The position numbers were made by a program, and so were the translations under genes. From Yersinia enterocolitica (GTDB taxonomy: Bacteria; Pseudomonadota; Gammaproteobacteria; Enterobacterales; Enterobacteriaceae), in contig NBTC02000002.1 of assembly GCA_002082245.2 (NCBI GenBank), positions 2,480,001 through 2,544,000 on the forward strand: 64,000 nucleotides of DNA, in the 5' to 3' direction. The notes below the pieces were generated by a model that saw only the letters and a list, made by a program, of their open reading frames with translations, had not been told where the DNA came from and did no database searches. Shown here piece by piece: positions 20,080 to 33,043 of the stretch. Every line of letters begins with the position of its first letter. Within the stretch, counting starts at the first letter, position 1.

Positions 20080-21123
20080 TCAGTTACTGCCAAAAACGCG
20101 GTTTTCTTGCTCTGCAACTCGGATAAAGGTGGTGCGCTTGGTCAGTTCTTTTAAATGCGAAGCACCCACGTAGGTACAAGCAGAACGCAAGCCACCCATA
20201 ATGTCGCGCACCGTGTTATCAACGGAACCGCGTAATGGCAGTTTAACTGTTTTACCTTCTGCGGCGCGATATTCAGCGACTCCGCCTACGTGGCGTTTCA
20301 TAGCAGACTCTGAACTCATACCGTAGAACAGCATGAATTTCTCGCCATTTTCTTCCACCACGCGGCCTTCACACTCATCGTGCCCTGCTAGCATGCCACC
20401 CAGCATCACGAAATCAGCACCACCACCGAAAGCTTTAGCCACATCGCCCGGTGCAGAGCAGCCGCCATCACTGACAATCTGTCCACCCAAACCGTGAGCA
20501 GCATCGGCACACTCGATCACAGCAGATAGCTGTGGATAACCAACACCGGTCTTAACTCGCGTGGTACAAACAGAACCTGGACCAATACCCACTTTAACAA
20601 TATCTGCACCAGAAAGGATAAGCTCTTCTACCATCTCACCAGTCACCACATTGCCAGCACAAATCACTTTGTCCGGGCAGGCTTCGCGAGCTTTTTGCAG
20701 GAAGGAAACAAAATGCTCAGAGTAGCCATTAGCTACATCGATACAGATGAATTTCAGTGCCGGTGATAATGCCAGAATTTGCTTCATTTTGTCGAAATCG
20801 GCAGAGGAAGTCCCTGTCGACACCATGACATGACGCAATACAGATTCAGGAACCCGTTTTACAAATTCAGCCCATTGTTCAACCGTGTAGTGCTTATGAA
20901 CTGCGGTAAGCACATCAAATGATGCCAAAACTTCAGCCATGCGGAAGGTGCCAACAGTATCCATATTAGCAGCGATGATAGGTACACCAGACCAATTCCA
21001 ACCTGAATGTTTGAAGGTAAACTGGCGCTCGAGCTCTACTTCAGAGCGGCTTTTCAGTGTGGAACGTTTAGGGCGGATTAACACATCTTTAAAACCTAAT
21101 TTCAAACCTTCTTCAATACGCAT
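20080..21123 (-). CDS. guaC: GMP reductase
   Basis: NADPH-dependent deamination of GMP to IMP in purine salvage. The 347-residue length equals E. coli GuaC. The IMPDH/GMPR barrel shows the catalytic loop [11 protein letters not shown] (active-site Cys near 186), [15 protein letters not shown] and [25 protein letters not shown] in outline. No CBS domains, as expected for a GMP reductase rather than IMP dehydrogenase. Divergent from coaE across about 290 nt in which nothing else was recognised. Confidence 0.96.
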   Translation of the reverse strand: MRIEEGLKLGFKDVLIRPKRSTLKSRSEVELERQFTFKHSGWNWSGVPIIAANMDTVGTFRMAEVLASFDVLTAVHKHYTVEQWAEFVKRVPESVLRHVMVSTGTSSADFDKMKQILALSPALKFICIDVANGYSEHFVSFLQKAREACPDKVICAGNVVTGEMVEELILSGADIVKVGIGPGSVCTTRVKTGVGYPQLSAVIECADAAHGLGGQIVSDGGCSAPGDVAKAFGGGADFVMLGGMLAGHDECEGRVVEENGEKFMLFYGMSSESAMKRHVGGVAEYRAAEGKTVKLPLRGSVDNTVRDIMGGLRSACTYVGASHLKELTKRTTFIRVAEQENRVFGSN

Positions 21124-21417
21124 GGCTTATTATTTCCTGGTTAGTGGCGATAGATCGCAAAAAGTGATCGGGCGTAAATCACGCCATCCCAGTGAAGCTA
21201 TCATACGCATGAATAATTCTACGGCAAGACTGCGAATCCACCTTTATTTACGCTATAATCCCACAAATTACTTGGAGAATAGCAACTACTCTTTTATCTG
21301 CGCGTTCACTTCACTTATTTTTCCACGTAGCTCAAACAGAATGCATACCTTACTATCTCTTCCCACCTGCTTTCAGATACAATTCGACCACTCACTGACA
21401 GTATACAAGGCTAGGCA

Positions 21418-22038
21418 ATGACCTATATTGTGGCTCTCACCGGCGGGATTGGCAGCGGCAAAAGTACCGTAGCAGATGCATTCGCCGATTTTGGGGTGCC
21501 CCTTGTTGATGCTGACATTATCGCTCGCCAGGTTGTTGAACTGGGTATGCCAGCATTGGCAGCTATCGCATCCCGCTATGGCGAAACTATTTTGCAAGCA
21601 GATGGTTCATTAAACCGAAGTGCATTACGCGCAAAAATTTTCAGTGAGCCGCAGGAAAAAGCATGGTTAAATTCACTGTTGCATCCACTTATTCAGCAAG
21701 AAACTGAGCACCAATTAGCGAATATTGATAAACCATATGCACTTTGGATTGTTCCTTTGTTGCTTGAAAATGGTTTACAGCACCGTGCTAATCGTGTGTT
21801 AGTGGTAGATGTAGCACCTGAAATACAACTCACGCGCACGATGGCAAGAGATGGTATTACCCGCCAACAGGCAGAACATATTTTAGCGTCACAGGTTTCG
21901 CGGCAACAACGGCTAGCCTGTGCCGATGATATTATTGACAATAGCGGCGATCCATCCATTATCGCCTCGCAAGTTGCTTCATTACACCAACAGTATTTAA
22001 TATTGGCAGCCGCGGCCCAACAGGATCTACACCAATGA
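21418..22038 (+). CDS. coaE: Dephospho-CoA kinase
   Basis: Last step of coenzyme A synthesis: ATP-dependent phosphorylation of the 3'-hydroxyl of dephospho-CoA. The 206-residue product begins with the P-loop GGIGSGKST (residues 8-16) and has the DxD-like substrate segment [14 protein letters not shown] and the lid region TRQQAEHIL. It overlaps zapD by 4 nt (ATGA), forming coaE-zapD-yacG. Confidence 0.97.
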   Translation: MTYIVALTGGIGSGKSTVADAFADFGVPLVDADIIARQVVELGMPALAAIASRYGETILQADGSLNRSALRAKIFSEPQEKAWLNSLLHPLIQQETEHQLANIDKPYALWIVPLLLENGLQHRANRVLVVDVAPEIQLTRTMARDGITRQQAEHILASQVSRQQRLACADDIIDNSGDPSIIASQVASLHQQYLILAAAAQQDLHQ

Positions 22039-22787
22039 GTGACCTCACCTCAACAATACTTTTTGAACATCCGCTGAATGAAAAAATGCGTACCTGGCTG
22101 AGAATAGAATTTTTATTACAACAATTAGAAAGCCAACGTTCGTTAGATAATATTGCCACTGCATTAACGTTTTTTCGCGCCGCATGCGATTTGATTGAAG
22201 TTTTGGATCGCGGCGAAGTCCGCACTGATTTGCTCAAAGAGCTTGAGCGCCAACAACAGAAGTTACAGCAATGGGCCGATATACCCGGTGTGGATATGTC
22301 GCGAGTGGACTCCTTGCGCAGTAAACTAAAAAGCCATGCCACAGTATTAATGTCCGCGCCACGTATCGGGCAATCATTAAAAGAAGACCGCTTAATCGCT
22401 GTCGTTCGCCAACGTCTTAGTATTCCCGGTGGCTACTGTAGCTTTGATTTACCCACGTTACATACCTGGCTACATCAACCACAGGAGCAGCGTGACCAAC
22501 ATATTGATAAATTGCTGGTAAGCTTAGCGCCACTCAATCAGTCTCTGACCATCATTTTAGATTTAATTCGCCAGTCGGGTCCGTTACGGGCACAAATCAG
22601 CTTGAATGGATTCTTTCAAGATAATGCCGAAGGTGCTGACCTACTCCGGCTGCGCTTGCCATTAGACCCACAACTATACCCACAAATTTCTGGTCATAAA
22701 ACACGGTATGCTATTCGCTTTTTACCGCTCGACAGTGAAAATGGTACCGTTCCGGCCCGTTTATCGTTTGAATTAGCCTGCTGCTGA
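22035..22787 (+). CDS. zapD: Cell division protein ZapD
   Basis: FtsZ-binding protein that cross-links filaments in the division ring. The 250-residue protein has the all-helical N-terminal half and the beta-rich C-terminal half of the family; conserved segments include [18 protein letters not shown] and [24 protein letters not shown] in outline. Translationally coupled to coaE and followed closely by yacG, as in E. coli. Confidence 0.95.
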   Translation: MSDLTSTILFEHPLNEKMRTWLRIEFLLQQLESQRSLDNIATALTFFRAACDLIEVLDRGEVRTDLLKELERQQQKLQQWADIPGVDMSRVDSLRSKLKSHATVLMSAPRIGQSLKEDRLIAVVRQRLSIPGGYCSFDLPTLHTWLHQPQEQRDQHIDKLLVSLAPLNQSLTIILDLIRQSGPLRAQISLNGFFQDNAEGADLLRLRLPLDPQLYPQISGHKTRYAIRFLPLDSENGTVPARLSFELACC

Positions 22788-22823
22788 TGTGGCAATCAAT
22801 CAGTTGGTTTTTAAGGAGAGAAT

Positions 22824-23030
22824 ATGGACTTAGAAGAAATCGAAGTTAACTGCCCTACCTGTGGGAAAATCGTTATCTGGGGAGAGCAAAGCCCATATCG
22901 CCCTTTCTGCTGCAAACGCTGTCAACTGATCGACCTAGGCGAGTGGGCTGACGAAGAAAAGCGTATTTCAAGCCATGGCGAGTTATCTGACAGTGATGAA
23001 TGGAGTGAGGAAGAACCCCCAACGCATTGA
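22824..23030 (+). CDS. yacG: DNA gyrase inhibitor YacG
   Basis: A 68-residue zinc-ribbon protein that binds GyrB and inhibits gyrase. The four metal-binding cysteines are C10, C13, C29 and C33 (CPTC...FCCKRC); C30 is an extra cysteine. The C-terminal tail is acidic (DSDEWSEEE). AAGGAGAG precedes the start. Last gene of the coaE operon. Confidence 0.93.
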   Translation: MDLEEIEVNCPTCGKIVIWGEQSPYRPFCCKRCQLIDLGEWADEEKRISSHGELSDSDEWSEEEPPTH

Positions 23031-23044
23031 TGCGCATATCATTG

Positions 23045-23067
23045 GGGAGCAATCCTATTTTGCTCCC
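23045..23067. terminator. Hairpin between yacG and mutT
   Basis: A 7-bp perfect stem GGGAGCA/TGCTCCC with a 9-nt loop, between the convergent ends of yacG and mutT, followed by TTCCC on the plus strand. It is probably a shared terminator, without a strong T-run. Confidence 0.5.
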
Positions 23068-23110
23068 TTCCCATTATATTAATTAAAATTTTATTAAGCG
23101 CAACACGGAG

Positions 23111-23497
23111 TTATCGGGTGAGTAATGCAATGATTGCGGCATTCGCTGGCGGAAACTCCTCGGCAACCAATTCGGATTGCCTAACCCAGCGAATGGGTTG
23201 CCCTTCGCGGCCAAAGGGTTCACCATCCCACGTTTCAACCATATAGAAACTTAATGTCACGATACGGTCGGTAAAAGTATGCTCCAAGACGTTGAGTAAC
23301 ACAGCCTCTTGTACCACGATCCCTACTTCTTCTGACAGCTCACGTTTTAAAGCAAGTTCCGCTGTTTCACCCTGCTCAACCTTACCACCGGGAAACTCCC
23401 AAAAACCTGCCATATGAGAATCAGCAGCGCGCTGAGTAATAAAAATCTCCTGCTGGGCGTTGCGGATAATCCCTACCGCTATCTGTAAATGTTTCAA
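23111..23497 (-). CDS. mutT: 8-oxo-dGTP diphosphatase MutT
   Basis: Sanitises the nucleotide pool by hydrolysing 8-oxo-dGTP to the monophosphate. The 128-residue product has a complete Nudix box, GKVEQGETAELALKRELSEE followed by VGI (Gx5Ex7REUxEExGU). Length agrees with E. coli MutT (129). It lies downstream of secA on the same strand, behind a terminator. Confidence 0.96.
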   Translation of the reverse strand: MKHLQIAVGIIRNAQQEIFITQRAADSHMAGFWEFPGGKVEQGETAELALKRELSEEVGIVVQEAVLLNVLEHTFTDRIVTLSFYMVETWDGEPFGREGQPIRWVRQSELVAEEFPPANAAIIALLTR

Positions 23498-23576
23498 TTC
23501 TCTTTCTCCTGATCAGAGCATAAACAGTAAGTTATATGGCCTCTTGGTATCTGTCCTAAAAAGAACGACAAAATAA

Positions 23577-23598
23577 AGGGCGGTTTTTAAGCCGCCCT
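23577..23598 (-). terminator. Rho-independent terminator of secM-secA
   Basis: A 7-bp perfect stem AGGGCGG/CCGCCCT with an 8-nt loop, followed on the minus strand by TTTATTTTG. It lies 30 nt after the secA stop. Confidence 0.82.
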
Positions 23599-23628
23599 CA
23601 TTTTCAGTATTACCAATGGCCTTAAGTA

Positions 23629-26343
23629 TTACTGTAGGCTGCCGTGACACTGTTTGTATTTTTTGCCTGAACCACATGGGCACGGATCATTACGACCCAC
23701 TTTACGCTCAAGGCTAGCGGCTACATTGACTTCATCCTTTGACATCAAGGCACTGTTGTCAGACTGATGGCTTAGTTGCTGCTGTTTCGCCAAACGCTCG
23801 GCTTCTTCACGACGTTGTACTTCCAGCGCTTCTACCTCTTCTGGCATCCGCACTTGTACTTTGCTCAGCACACTGATCACTTCATATTTTAGTGATTCCA
23901 ACATGGCAGCGAACATGGCGAAAGATTCACGCTTATATTCCTGTTTAGGATCTTTTTGCGCATAACCACGTAGATGGATCCCCTGACGCAGATAATCCAT
24001 TGCAGCCAAGTGTTCTTTCCACAAGGAGTCGAGCGTTTGTAGCATCACGCCTTTTTCGAAGTTACGCATCATATCGATGCCAACAACTTCTTCTTTGCGG
24101 TGATACACCTCAATTGCTTGTTGAAGAATACGCTCACGTAACGTTTCTTCATGCAGTTGTGGCTCATCTTGCAACCATTGTGCAATTGGCATATCCAAGT
24201 CGAAATCATTTTTCAGGCGCAGTTCAAGGCCTTCAACATCCCACATTTCTTCCAGTGACTGGGTAGGAATGTAGCTGTCGATAACTGTTTTGAATACATC
24301 TTCACGAATGCTGTTAATGGTTTCGCTAACATCAGATACGTCCAGCAGTTCATTACGCTGGCTATAGATGGCACGACGCTGATCACTGGCGACATCATCA
24401 TATTCAAGCAATTGCTTACGAATATCGAAGTTACGACTTTCAACTTTACGCTGTGCGTTAGCAATGGCCTTCGTCACCCATGGATGTTCAATGGCTTCGC
24501 CCGGTTTCATACCCAATTTACGCATCATGCCAGACACACGGTCAGAGGCAAAAATACGCATCAAGGCATCTTCCATTGATAAGTAGAAGCGTGAAGAACC
24601 GGCATCACCCTGACGGCCCGCACGACCACGTAACTGGTTATCAATACGGCGTGACTCATGACGCTCGGTACCAATAATGTGTAAACCACCAGATGCCAGC
24701 ACGGCATCATGGCGAATCTGCCAGGCGGCCTTAATGGCGGCAATTTGATCTTCGGTCGGATCTTCCAGCAAAGCAATCTCACTCTGCCAGCTCCCCCCCA
24801 ACACGATATCGGTACCACGACCAGCCATGTTGGTAGCGATAGTTACCGCACCTGGTTGACCCGCCTGAGAGACTATCTCTGCTTCCATGGCATGGAACTT
24901 GGCGTTCAGAACTTTGTGCTCAATGCCCGCTTTGGTCAATTCGGCAGATACCACTTCAGATTTCTCAATCGAGATAGTACCAACCAATACTGGCTGACCG
25001 TTCGCAGTACGCTCACGGATATCTTCGATAATCGCACCAATTTTTTCCTGTTCAGTCATATAGACCAAATCAGCTAAATCCTTACGAATCATTGGGCGGT
25101 TAGTGGGTACAACAATGGTATCGAGCTTGTAGATTGAGCTAAATTCAAACGCTTCGGTATCCGCCGTACCGGTCATCCCGGCCAGTTTTTCATAAAGACG
25201 GAAATAGTTCTGGAAGGTAATGGAAGCCAGTGTTTGGTTTTCGTTCTGGATTTCCACACCTTCTTTTGCTTCAACAGCCTGATGCAAGCCATCTGACCAA
25301 CGGCGCCCTTGCATGGTACGGCCGGTGTGTTCGTCGACGATGATAACTTCACCATCTTTCACAATGTAGTCAACATCACGGGCAAACAGCACATGGGCGC
25401 GCAGCGCGGCCGTGACGTGATGCATCAGCATAATGTTGGTTGGAGAGTACAGCGACTCGCCTTCTTCCATGATGCCCGCTTCCACTAACATTTGTTCAAT
25501 CAGAATCAGGCCACGTTCAGTTAAGTGAACCTGACGTGATTTTTCATCGACCGAGAAGTGGCCTTCACCCTGGAAGGTGTCCGAGTCTTCTTTTTCCTGA
25601 CGAATCAGTTTTGGAATAAGTTTGTTAACCCGAATATACATCTCGGAACTGTCTTCCGCCGGACCAGAGATAATCAGCGGGGTACGGGCCTCATCGATCA
25701 AGATGGAGTCAACCTCATCCACCAGCGCATAGTGCAATTTACGCTGCACACGCTCTTCCGGGCTGAAAGCCATGTTATCGCGCAGATAGTCAAAACCGTA
25801 TTCGTTGTTAGTACCATAAGTGATGTCAGCAGCATAAGCGGCACGCTTGGCTGGTGCTGTCATATTCGGCAAGTTGATACCGACGCTTAGACCGAGGAAC
25901 TCGAACAATGGGCGGTTATTTTCGGCGTCACGTTGAGCCAAATAGTCATTGACGGTAACCACGTGAACACCACGGCCACTCAACGCATTCAGGTAAGCTG
26001 GCAGCGTTGCAGTCAGCGTTTTACCTTCACCGGTACGCATTTCTGCGATGCAACGCTCATTCAATACCATACCGCCGAGCAACTGCACGTCGAAGTGACG
26101 CATACCAAACACGCGTTTACTTGATTCACGAACAACCGCAAAAGCTTCAGGGATCAAGGTTTCCAGCACCGCGCCTTTTGCCAGACGCTCGCGGAATTCA
26201 TCTGTTTTGGCACGCAACTCAGCATCGGTCAGTTTTTCAATTTCTGGTTCCATACGGCTGATTTGATCAACCACTTTGCGCATACGGCGCAGAGTACGAT
26301 CGTTACGGCTGCCAAAGACTTTGGTTAATAATTTGATTAGCAT
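23629..26343 (-). CDS. secA: Preprotein translocase ATPase SecA
   Basis: Motor of the Sec translocon, moving unfolded preproteins through SecYEG. The 904-residue protein (E. coli 901) has nucleotide-binding motifs [11 protein letters not shown] (Walker A) and the [13 protein letters not shown]alker B region, the preprotein cross-linking domain, the second motor domain with [10 protein letters not shown], the helical scaffold, and the zinc-binding tail [13 protein letters not shown]. The start [16 protein letters not shown] is the family start. It lies downstream of secM; 257 nt containing an ERIC element separate the SecM stop from this start, far more than in E. coli. Confidence 0.98.
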   Translation of the reverse strand: MLIKLLTKVFGSRNDRTLRRMRKVVDQISRMEPEIEKLTDAELRAKTDEFRERLAKGAVLETLIPEAFAVVRESSKRVFGMRHFDVQLLGGMVLNERCIAEMRTGEGKTLTATLPAYLNALSGRGVHVVTVNDYLAQRDAENNRPLFEFLGLSVGINLPNMTAPAKRAAYAADITYGTNNEYGFDYLRDNMAFSPEERVQRKLHYALVDEVDSILIDEARTPLIISGPAEDSSEMYIRVNKLIPKLIRQEKEDSDTFQGEGHFSVDEKSRQVHLTERGLILIEQMLVEAGIMEEGESLYSPTNIMLMHHVTAALRAHVLFARDVDYIVKDGEVIIVDEHTGRTMQGRRWSDGLHQAVEAKEGVEIQNENQTLASITFQNYFRLYEKLAGMTGTADTEAFEFSSIYKLDTIVVPTNRPMIRKDLADLVYMTEQEKIGAIIEDIRERTANGQPVLVGTISIEKSEVVSAELTKAGIEHKVLNAKFHAMEAEIVSQAGQPGAVTIATNMAGRGTDIVLGGSWQSEIALLEDPTEDQIAAIKAAWQIRHDAVLASGGLHIIGTERHESRRIDNQLRGRAGRQGDAGSSRFYLSMEDALMRIFASDRVSGMMRKLGMKPGEAIEHPWVTKAIANAQRKVESRNFDIRKQLLEYDDVASDQRRAIYSQRNELLDVSDVSETINSIREDVFKTVIDSYIPTQSLEEMWDVEGLELRLKNDFDLDMPIAQWLQDEPQLHEETLRERILQQAIEVYHRKEEVVGIDMMRNFEKGVMLQTLDSLWKEHLAAMDYLRQGIHLRGYAQKDPKQEYKRESFAMFAAMLESLKYEVISVLSKVQVRMPEEVEALEVQRREEAERLAKQQQLSHQSDNSALMSKDEVNVAASLERKVGRNDPCPCGSGKKYKQCHGSLQ

Positions 26344-26426
26344 GATTCTTAATATCTCTTACAAGACCACCAAACCGGCGGCCAAAGGTTGTATAAAATT
26401 GAGGTAAACCAAGAGAATAATTAGCT

Positions 26427-26600
<174 letters not shown>

Positions 26601-26614
<14 letters not shown>

Positions 26615-27140
26615 GGATAGGAGGCCCGGCACGGATGCCTTGCACTTGTGCAAGCCAGAGTCCAGGTTTGTGTAACGAAAGAACAGGCCGCTTAACTTGC
26701 TCGGTGTAACGAATGATAGCCGGTGGCTTAAACTCATGTGTCAACAGCGCATTGAGGGTATCCAACAGTGCAAGCTGCTGAATTTGTGATGGCTGAGCTT
26801 GCTCGACTGCTGTAACTTCTTGCACCCGCGCATAAGCGACCTGAGGTGCCAACGCAAATGAGAGGTGACGAATAACCGTGCGCAGTGCATGCTGTTGCCA
26901 GTAGTCTACGCTGAATGAAGGACGGCGATGCATATCATGCAACAATGCCAAACTGTTAAAGTTTGTCACACCGTAATTCTGACGGCTTTGGCTTGATGAT
27001 GTATTCGGTATTGCAGTTTGATCTGGAACGCCAGACAGGTTTGATGGCACGCCAAGACTCGCCGCTACCATCCCTAACAAGAGATGCGGCCAGAAATAAC
27101 GTCTACCAAATTGTCGCCAACGATTTAGAATACCGATCAC
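26601..27140 (-). CDS. secM: Secretion monitor SecM with translation-arrest peptide
   Basis: Periplasm-targeted arrest peptide whose stalling senses Sec activity and controls secA translation. The 179-residue product starts with the family N-terminus ([20 protein letters not shown] and a signal segment) and ends with the arrest motif [12 protein letters not shown] followed by PILYLK and stop. The Trp, Gly-Ile-Arg-Ala-Gly-Pro are conserved, but the Phe five residues before Trp in E. coli is His here, and Ile after Trp is Leu. The GTG at 27140 (aligned with the E. coli start) is preferred over an in-frame ATG at 27218. The last four codons and stop come from the ERIC end. Confidence 0.92.
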
Positions 27141-27168
27141 AAGTTTAAAATCCGCCGGAGCCTTGTCA

Positions 27169-27693
27169 ATGCGTGAAAACCGCCCACAATTATTAGATGT
27201 TCTGTTCGATGATGCCATTGCAGCAGAAAACGGACCGCTACATAACGTACAACAACGCGCTACTGCACTGTTAAAACTTAACCGTGCGGTAAAAGGATTG
27301 CTCCCTTCACAAATGCAGCCGTGGTGCCGTGTCGCTAACTATCGACAGAGTGTTTTAGTGCTAGAGACTGCGAACGCTAGCTGGTTAATGCGCTTACGTT
27401 ATGAACAACCCGCTCTGCTCTCTGCACTACGAGCACAAATTCTACCATCATTGTCTTCAATCGACATCAGGATTAATCCGTCGTTAATGGCCAAGGGCCA
27501 TAACATTACGCAAGATGTGGCAAAATCGGCGCAAGATCCTGAAAAATCGCCGCCATTACGTCATTTAAGTCTGGAAAGTGCTAAGGAATTAAGAGGATTA
27601 GCGAGCCGTAGCCCTGAAAAACTTAGGATAATATTGGAACGATTGGCTGCGTTGGCCGGAGAGAGTGCCAACGCAACCAAAAGTGATAAGTAG
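27169..27693 (+). CDS. DUF721/DciA-like protein
   Basis: A 174-residue protein of the DUF721 family. The N-terminal half has the family core ([22 protein letters not shown], then [21 protein letters not shown]) and the C-terminal half is charged and probably disordered/helical. DUF721 includes DciA, the replicative helicase loader/operator in bacteria without DnaC/DnaI; whether this copy loads DnaB is unknown. GGAG precedes the ATG at 27169; a TTG at 27163 is less likely. It is divergent from secM with 28 nt between starts, so their promoters must overlap. In some gammaproteobacteria a DUF721 gene also lies between lpxC and secA. Confidence 0.78.
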   Translation: MRENRPQLLDVLFDDAIAAENGPLHNVQQRATALLKLNRAVKGLLPSQMQPWCRVANYRQSVLVLETANASWLMRLRYEQPALLSALRAQILPSLSSIDIRINPSLMAKGHNITQDVAKSAQDPEKSPPLRHLSLESAKELRGLASRSPEKLRIILERLAALAGESANATKSDK

Positions 27694-27766
27694 CTTTTCC
27701 CTTCACACTTGAACTTACAGCGATGTTAGCTGGCTGTAATGCCAATGAGTTTGGGTACAAAAGTAC

Positions 27767-28726
<960 letters not shown>

Positions 28727-28786
28727 TTATAACAAGATCGGTGGGACAGTTTAGCACAAAGAGCGGAGATTCCAAATATTCGAAAA

Positions 28787-29938
28787 TTAATCGGCTTGCT
28801 TACGCAAAAATGCCGGGATATCCAAATAATCGGGCTCTTTATTGGTTTGAGCAGTCGGGTCATTGACCACTTTAGCCGCAGGTTTAACTTCCTGAGGTAA
28901 AGGTGACATGCCATGCTGCTGGTAACGATGGTCCATCACAGGCTGAGTCTGCTTGTTGGTAACCAGCGTAATTTCTGGGCGTTTATCCATGCCGATACCG
29001 GTCGCAACAACAGTTACGCGCAGTTCGTCGTTCATTTCCGGGTCTAACGATGTACCGATAACAACGGTGGCATTGTCGGACGCGAATGCACGGATAGTAT
29101 TACCCACAGTTTCGAACTCATCCAAACGTAAATCGAAACCAGCAGTGATGTTAACCAACACACCACGAGCACCAGACAGGTCGATATCTTCCAACAACGG
29201 GCTGGAGATAGCCATTTCTGCTGCTTCTTCTGCACGATCTTCACCACAAGCCACACCGGAGCCCATCATGGCATAACCCATTTCGGACATCACTGTGCGC
29301 ACGTCGGCAAAGTCAACGTTCATCAGGCCTGGGCGGGTAATCAATTCGGCGATCCCCTGAACAGCACCTTTTAATACGTCGTTCGCTGCACCGAATGCAT
29401 CCAGTAAAGAGATGCCACGCCCCAGAACTTTCAATAATTTGTCATTCGGGATAGTGATCAGTGAGTCCACATGCTTGGACAACTCAGCAATACCCTGCTC
29501 AGCAAATGCCATGCGTTTCTTGCCTTCGAAGTTGAAAGGCTTGGTAACCACGGCGACTGTCAGAATACCCAGTTCTTTTGCCACTTCGGCAACAACAGGA
29601 GCAGCACCAGTACCGGTACCACCACCCATACCTGCGGCGATAAAGACCATGTCCGCGCCTTCAAGAGCTGCACGCAGAGCTTCACGGTCTTCTTCGGCTG
29701 AATTACGACCCACTTCTGGGTTCGCGCCAGCACCCAACCCTTTGGTAATACCGCTACCAATTTGGATGGTTTGGCCAACAGCCGTCTTACGTAGCGCCTG
29801 AGCGTCTGTATTAACGGCGAAGAATTCAACACCTTCGATGCGCTCGCGCACCATGTGTTCGACGGCATTACCACCGCCACCACCGACGCCGATGACTTTA
29901 ATCACCGCGTCATTGGTTAGTTCCATAGGTTCAAACAT
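28787..29938 (-). CDS. ftsZ: Cell division GTPase FtsZ
   Basis: Tubulin-like GTPase that forms the division ring. The 383-residue product has the GTP-binding motif [10 protein letters not shown] near 105-114, the N-terminal [10 protein letters not shown], and the conserved C-terminal peptide [14 protein letters not shown] that binds FtsA and ZipA. The ATG at 29938 (GGAGAG upstream, MFEPMELTN) is preferred over an upstream frame. It follows ftsA by 72 nt. Confidence 0.98.
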   Translation of the reverse strand: MFEPMELTNDAVIKVIGVGGGGGNAVEHMVRERIEGVEFFAVNTDAQALRKTAVGQTIQIGSGITKGLGAGANPEVGRNSAEEDREALRAALEGADMVFIAAGMGGGTGTGAAPVVAEVAKELGILTVAVVTKPFNFEGKKRMAFAEQGIAELSKHVDSLITIPNDKLLKVLGRGISLLDAFGAANDVLKGAVQGIAELITRPGLMNVDFADVRTVMSEMGYAMMGSGVACGEDRAEEAAEMAISSPLLEDIDLSGARGVLVNITAGFDLRLDEFETVGNTIRAFASDNATVVIGTSLDPEMNDELRVTVVATGIGMDKRPEITLVTNKQTQPVMDHRYQQHGMSPLPQEVKPAAKVVNDPTAQTNKEPDYLDIPAFLRKQAD

Positions 29939-30010
29939 AGTTTCTCTCCGTTTTGTGCCTGTCGCTTCGAGATCAAAAAATATGTTCAGCATGATCTCTT
30001 TGTTGAAACA

Positions 30011-31267
30011 TTAAAACTCTTTTCTCAGCCAGCTATTGATACGTTTAAACCAATTGCCCACTGAGGCACGTTTTTCTACTTCTGACTCACCACTGAGATG
30101 AGATTCTTTACCGTAATGCAATAACCCAACAGCAGTGGAGTAATAAGGTTCCTGTGCATAATCCGTCAGCCCGGTGATATTGAGCGGTTGACCGATACGA
30201 ACCTGGGCATGGAACACCCGTTGTGCGCATTCAGCCAGCCCATCAATTTGTGCAGCACCGCCAGTCAGCACGATACCGGCTGCCAGATGATGCTTCACGC
30301 CTTGCTGACGCAACTGCTCCTGCAATTGTAAAATCTCGTCATTAACTAAATTCAGCAACTCGGTGTAGCGTGGTTCTATAACCTCAGCGAGTGTCTGTCT
30401 TTGCAGACTACGGGGAGGGCGTCCGCCAACACTTGGCACTTCTACACTTTCGTCCTTGCTGACTATCGACCCGAGCGCACAGCCGTGCCGAACTTTAATC
30501 GCTTCCGCATCTGTAGGCGGCGTACCAAAAGCATAAGCTATGTCGCTGGTGACCACGTTCCCGGCGTAAGGGATAACTTTGGTGTGCCGTAAAGCGCCAC
30601 CGGTATAAACCGCCATATCCATGGTGCCACCGCCGATATCAACGACACAGACCCCCAGCTCACGCTCATCTTCAGTCAATACTGCATAACTTGCTGCCAA
30701 ACCGGCGAAAATCAGTTGGTCCACTTTCAGACCACAACGTTCCACCGCTTTAACAATATTCTTCGCCATATCGTTATGGCAGGTAATCAGGTGCACTTTA
30801 GCCTGCATCCGCACGCCAGACAGACCAACAGGATTTTTGATGCCTTCCTGATAATCGATGGCATATTCCTGTGGAATAACGTGCAGGATACGATGCTCAT
30901 CACGCACACGCACCGACTTCGCGGTATGCACTACGTTCTCTACATCTTCCTGAGTTACTTCTTCTTCTGAAATAGGAACCATCCCTATTTCATTCTGGCA
31001 ACTGATATGTTTACCCGATAACGCCAAATAAACAGATGAAATTTGGCAATCCGCCATTAACTCAGCCTGATCGATAGCGCGCTGCACGCATTTCACTACC
31101 GATTCAAGATCATTAACCCCACCCTTATCCATGCCACGGGATGGGCAACTGCCGACCCCAATAATATTGACCATGCCATCGGGCAGAACTTCCCCTACCA
31201 ATGCGGAGACCTTTGCCGTGCCGATCTCAAGACCTACTACCAGTTTTCTGTCCGTCGACTTGATCAT
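30011..31267 (-). CDS. ftsA: Cell division protein FtsA
   Basis: Actin-like ATPase tethering FtsZ to the membrane and recruiting later division proteins. The 418-residue product (E. coli 420) has [16 protein letters not shown], the phosphate-binding segment [26 protein letters not shown] [12 protein letters not shown], and a C-terminal amphipathic membrane-targeting helix ([15 protein letters not shown]). Its start overlaps the ftsQ stop as ATGA. Confidence 0.97.
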   Translation of the reverse strand: MIKSTDRKLVVGLEIGTAKVSALVGEVLPDGMVNIIGVGSCPSRGMDKGGVNDLESVVKCVQRAIDQAELMADCQISSVYLALSGKHISCQNEIGMVPISEEEVTQEDVENVVHTAKSVRVRDEHRILHVIPQEYAIDYQEGIKNPVGLSGVRMQAKVHLITCHNDMAKNIVKAVERCGLKVDQLIFAGLAASYAVLTEDERELGVCVVDIGGGTMDMAVYTGGALRHTKVIPYAGNVVTSDIAYAFGTPPTDAEAIKVRHGCALGSIVSKDESVEVPSVGGRPPRSLQRQTLAEVIEPRYTELLNLVNDEILQLQEQLRQQGVKHHLAAGIVLTGGAAQIDGLAECAQRVFHAQVRIGQPLNITGLTDYAQEPYYSTAVGLLHYGKESHLSGESEVEKRASVGNWFKRINSWLRKEF

Positions 31268-32121
31268 TGTTGTTTTGCCTGTGCCTGATTCTGTTGCGGA
31301 TTACTGTTCTGCTGGCCATTTATTGGTGGCTCACCACCCTGACTGCCGATAAATACCGGAGCCCAACCTATTGCAGCCCCTGTCTCATATCGCAAATCAA
31401 CATAACTGACTCGTTTATCTGGCTGCTGTTGCAACATCGGATATAACTCGATGAAACGTTGCAAACGCCCCATCCGGTCATCCCGTCCCAGCTCCAGCCG
31501 AACATCATTATCTAAGGCCAACTGCCAAGAATGCCTGGCGCTCATCGCCACCATCTTTAGCTGATATTTATTGGCCGCTAACACCTTATTTATTGCCCGG
31601 TAGCCTTCCAGGACATCCTGTTCACTGCCTTCCGGACCATACAGTAATGGCAATTTCTGTGTGCCGACCCGCTCGGACGGCACACTAAATGACCGCCCTT
31701 GCTCATCAACCATATGCAAATCATTCCAGCGAGCAAAAGGCACATACTCCACCAGATGGATTTTCAGCTCATCCGGCCACTGTTTACGCACACTGGCCTG
31801 CTGAATCCAAGGCAACCTTTCAATCTGCTGCTGGATGATGTTCACATCCTGCGTCATAAAGGTACCCGGTGCGCCTAATGCCAGAATTGCCTGGCGAATA
31901 TCATCATTGGTGGTGTAATGGCGCTCACCGGTCACCACCAGTTTTGACAGTGGCAGTCGGCTGGCATCTTTCATCCACCCCACTACGACCCACCCACCCC
32001 AGAGCATGGTACCCAGAACCATTAGCAGGAAAATCAGACCTGCTAGTTGGCCTCCGTTACTGCGTCGGGCCACGCTGTTTTCAGCCGCACGTTCACGCGC
32101 ATTCAGGGCAGCTTGCGACAT
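31264..32121 (-). CDS. ftsQ: Cell division protein FtsQ
   Basis: Single-pass (type II) inner-membrane protein of the FtsQLB divisome subcomplex. The 285-residue product has one transmembrane helix near 27-50 ([21 protein letters not shown]), then a POTRA domain ([20 protein letters not shown]) and the FtsQ beta domain. The C-terminus is Gln/Asn-rich ([16 protein letters not shown]). It starts 2 nt before the ddlB stop region and overlaps ftsA. Confidence 0.96.
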   Translation of the reverse strand: MSQAALNARERAAENSVARRSNGGQLAGLIFLLMVLGTMLWGGWVVVGWMKDASRLPLSKLVVTGERHYTTNDDIRQAILALGAPGTFMTQDVNIIQQQIERLPWIQQASVRKQWPDELKIHLVEYVPFARWNDLHMVDEQGRSFSVPSERVGTQKLPLLYGPEGSEQDVLEGYRAINKVLAANKYQLKMVAMSARHSWQLALDNDVRLELGRDDRMGRLQRFIELYPMLQQQPDKRVSYVDLRYETGAAIGWAPVFIGSQGGEPPINGQQNSNPQQNQAQAKQQ

Positions 32122-32122
32122 A

Positions 32123-33043
32123 TCAGTCAGCCAACATCAAAATTCGAGCGACCAGTTGGGAGAAACTCAACCCTGACTGGCGGGCTGCCATCGGCACTAA
32201 ACTGTGGCTAGTCATACCCGGTGAAGTGTTCACTTCAAGCAGGTAAAAACTGCCGTCACTGTCTTGCATGACATCTACCCGGCCCCAACCGCTGCAACCC
32301 AGCGCCTGATAAGCCTGCAATGCCAGCGTCGCCAATTGTTGCTCCAACTCATTGCTCAAACCGCTTGGGCAAAAATATTGTGTTTCGTCAGACAGATACT
32401 TGGCTTCATAATCATAGAACACGCCGGGGGCCTGAATACGGATTGATGGTAAAACATCATCACCGAGGATCGCGACGGTGTATTCCGGGCCACTCAACCA
32501 TTGCTCTATCAGCACATCACTGTCGTGACGGAAAGCTTCAACCAAGGCACTCTGCAATTGATCGACGTGATCAACCTTACTCATGCCAACACTGGAGCCT
32601 TCGTGGCTTGGCTTAACAATTAATGGCAGGCCAAGCTTAGCGACACCCGCCGCTAATTCCTCTGACGAAAGTGTTTCAAACTGTTGATGATTCAACGCGA
32701 CATAAGGCGAAATCGGCAGACCTGAAGCCTGCCACACCAATTTGGTGCGTAATTTGTCCATCGTCAGGGCTGACGCCATCACGCCACTGCCGGTATAAGG
32801 CAGTTGCAGGAATTCCAGTACCCCTTGCAAGGTGCCATCTTCACCACCACGGCCATGTAAAGCGATAAAGACCTTATCGAAGCCCTGTTCTTTAAGCTGA
32901 GTCACTGGGAAGTCTCGGGTATCAATCCCATGGGCATCGATACCTGCTTCTCTCAAGCCCGCTAATACCGCCTGACCTGATAGCAATGACACTTCACGTT
33001 CAGCGGAGGTACCACCCAGCAGTACCGCGACTTTCTCAGCCAT
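32123..33043 (-). CDS. ddlB: D-alanine--D-alanine ligase B
   Basis: ATP-grasp ligase forming the D-Ala-D-Ala dipeptide for peptidoglycan. The 306-residue product has [16 protein letters not shown] at the N-terminus, [15 protein letters not shown], the ATP-binding [18 protein letters not shown] and the C-terminal [16 protein letters not shown]. The start [11 protein letters not shown] at 33043 overlaps the murC end by 8 nt; an ATG at 33055 would extend it by four residues. Confidence 0.96.
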   Translation of the reverse strand: MAEKVAVLLGGTSAEREVSLLSGQAVLAGLREAGIDAHGIDTRDFPVTQLKEQGFDKVFIALHGRGGEDGTLQGVLEFLQLPYTGSGVMASALTMDKLRTKLVWQASGLPISPYVALNHQQFETLSSEELAAGVAKLGLPLIVKPSHEGSSVGMSKVDHVDQLQSALVEAFRHDSDVLIEQWLSGPEYTVAILGDDVLPSIRIQAPGVFYDYEAKYLSDETQYFCPSGLSNELEQQLATLALQAYQALGCSGWGRVDVMQDSDGSFYLLEVNTSPGMTSHSLVPMAARQSGLSFSQLVARILMLAD

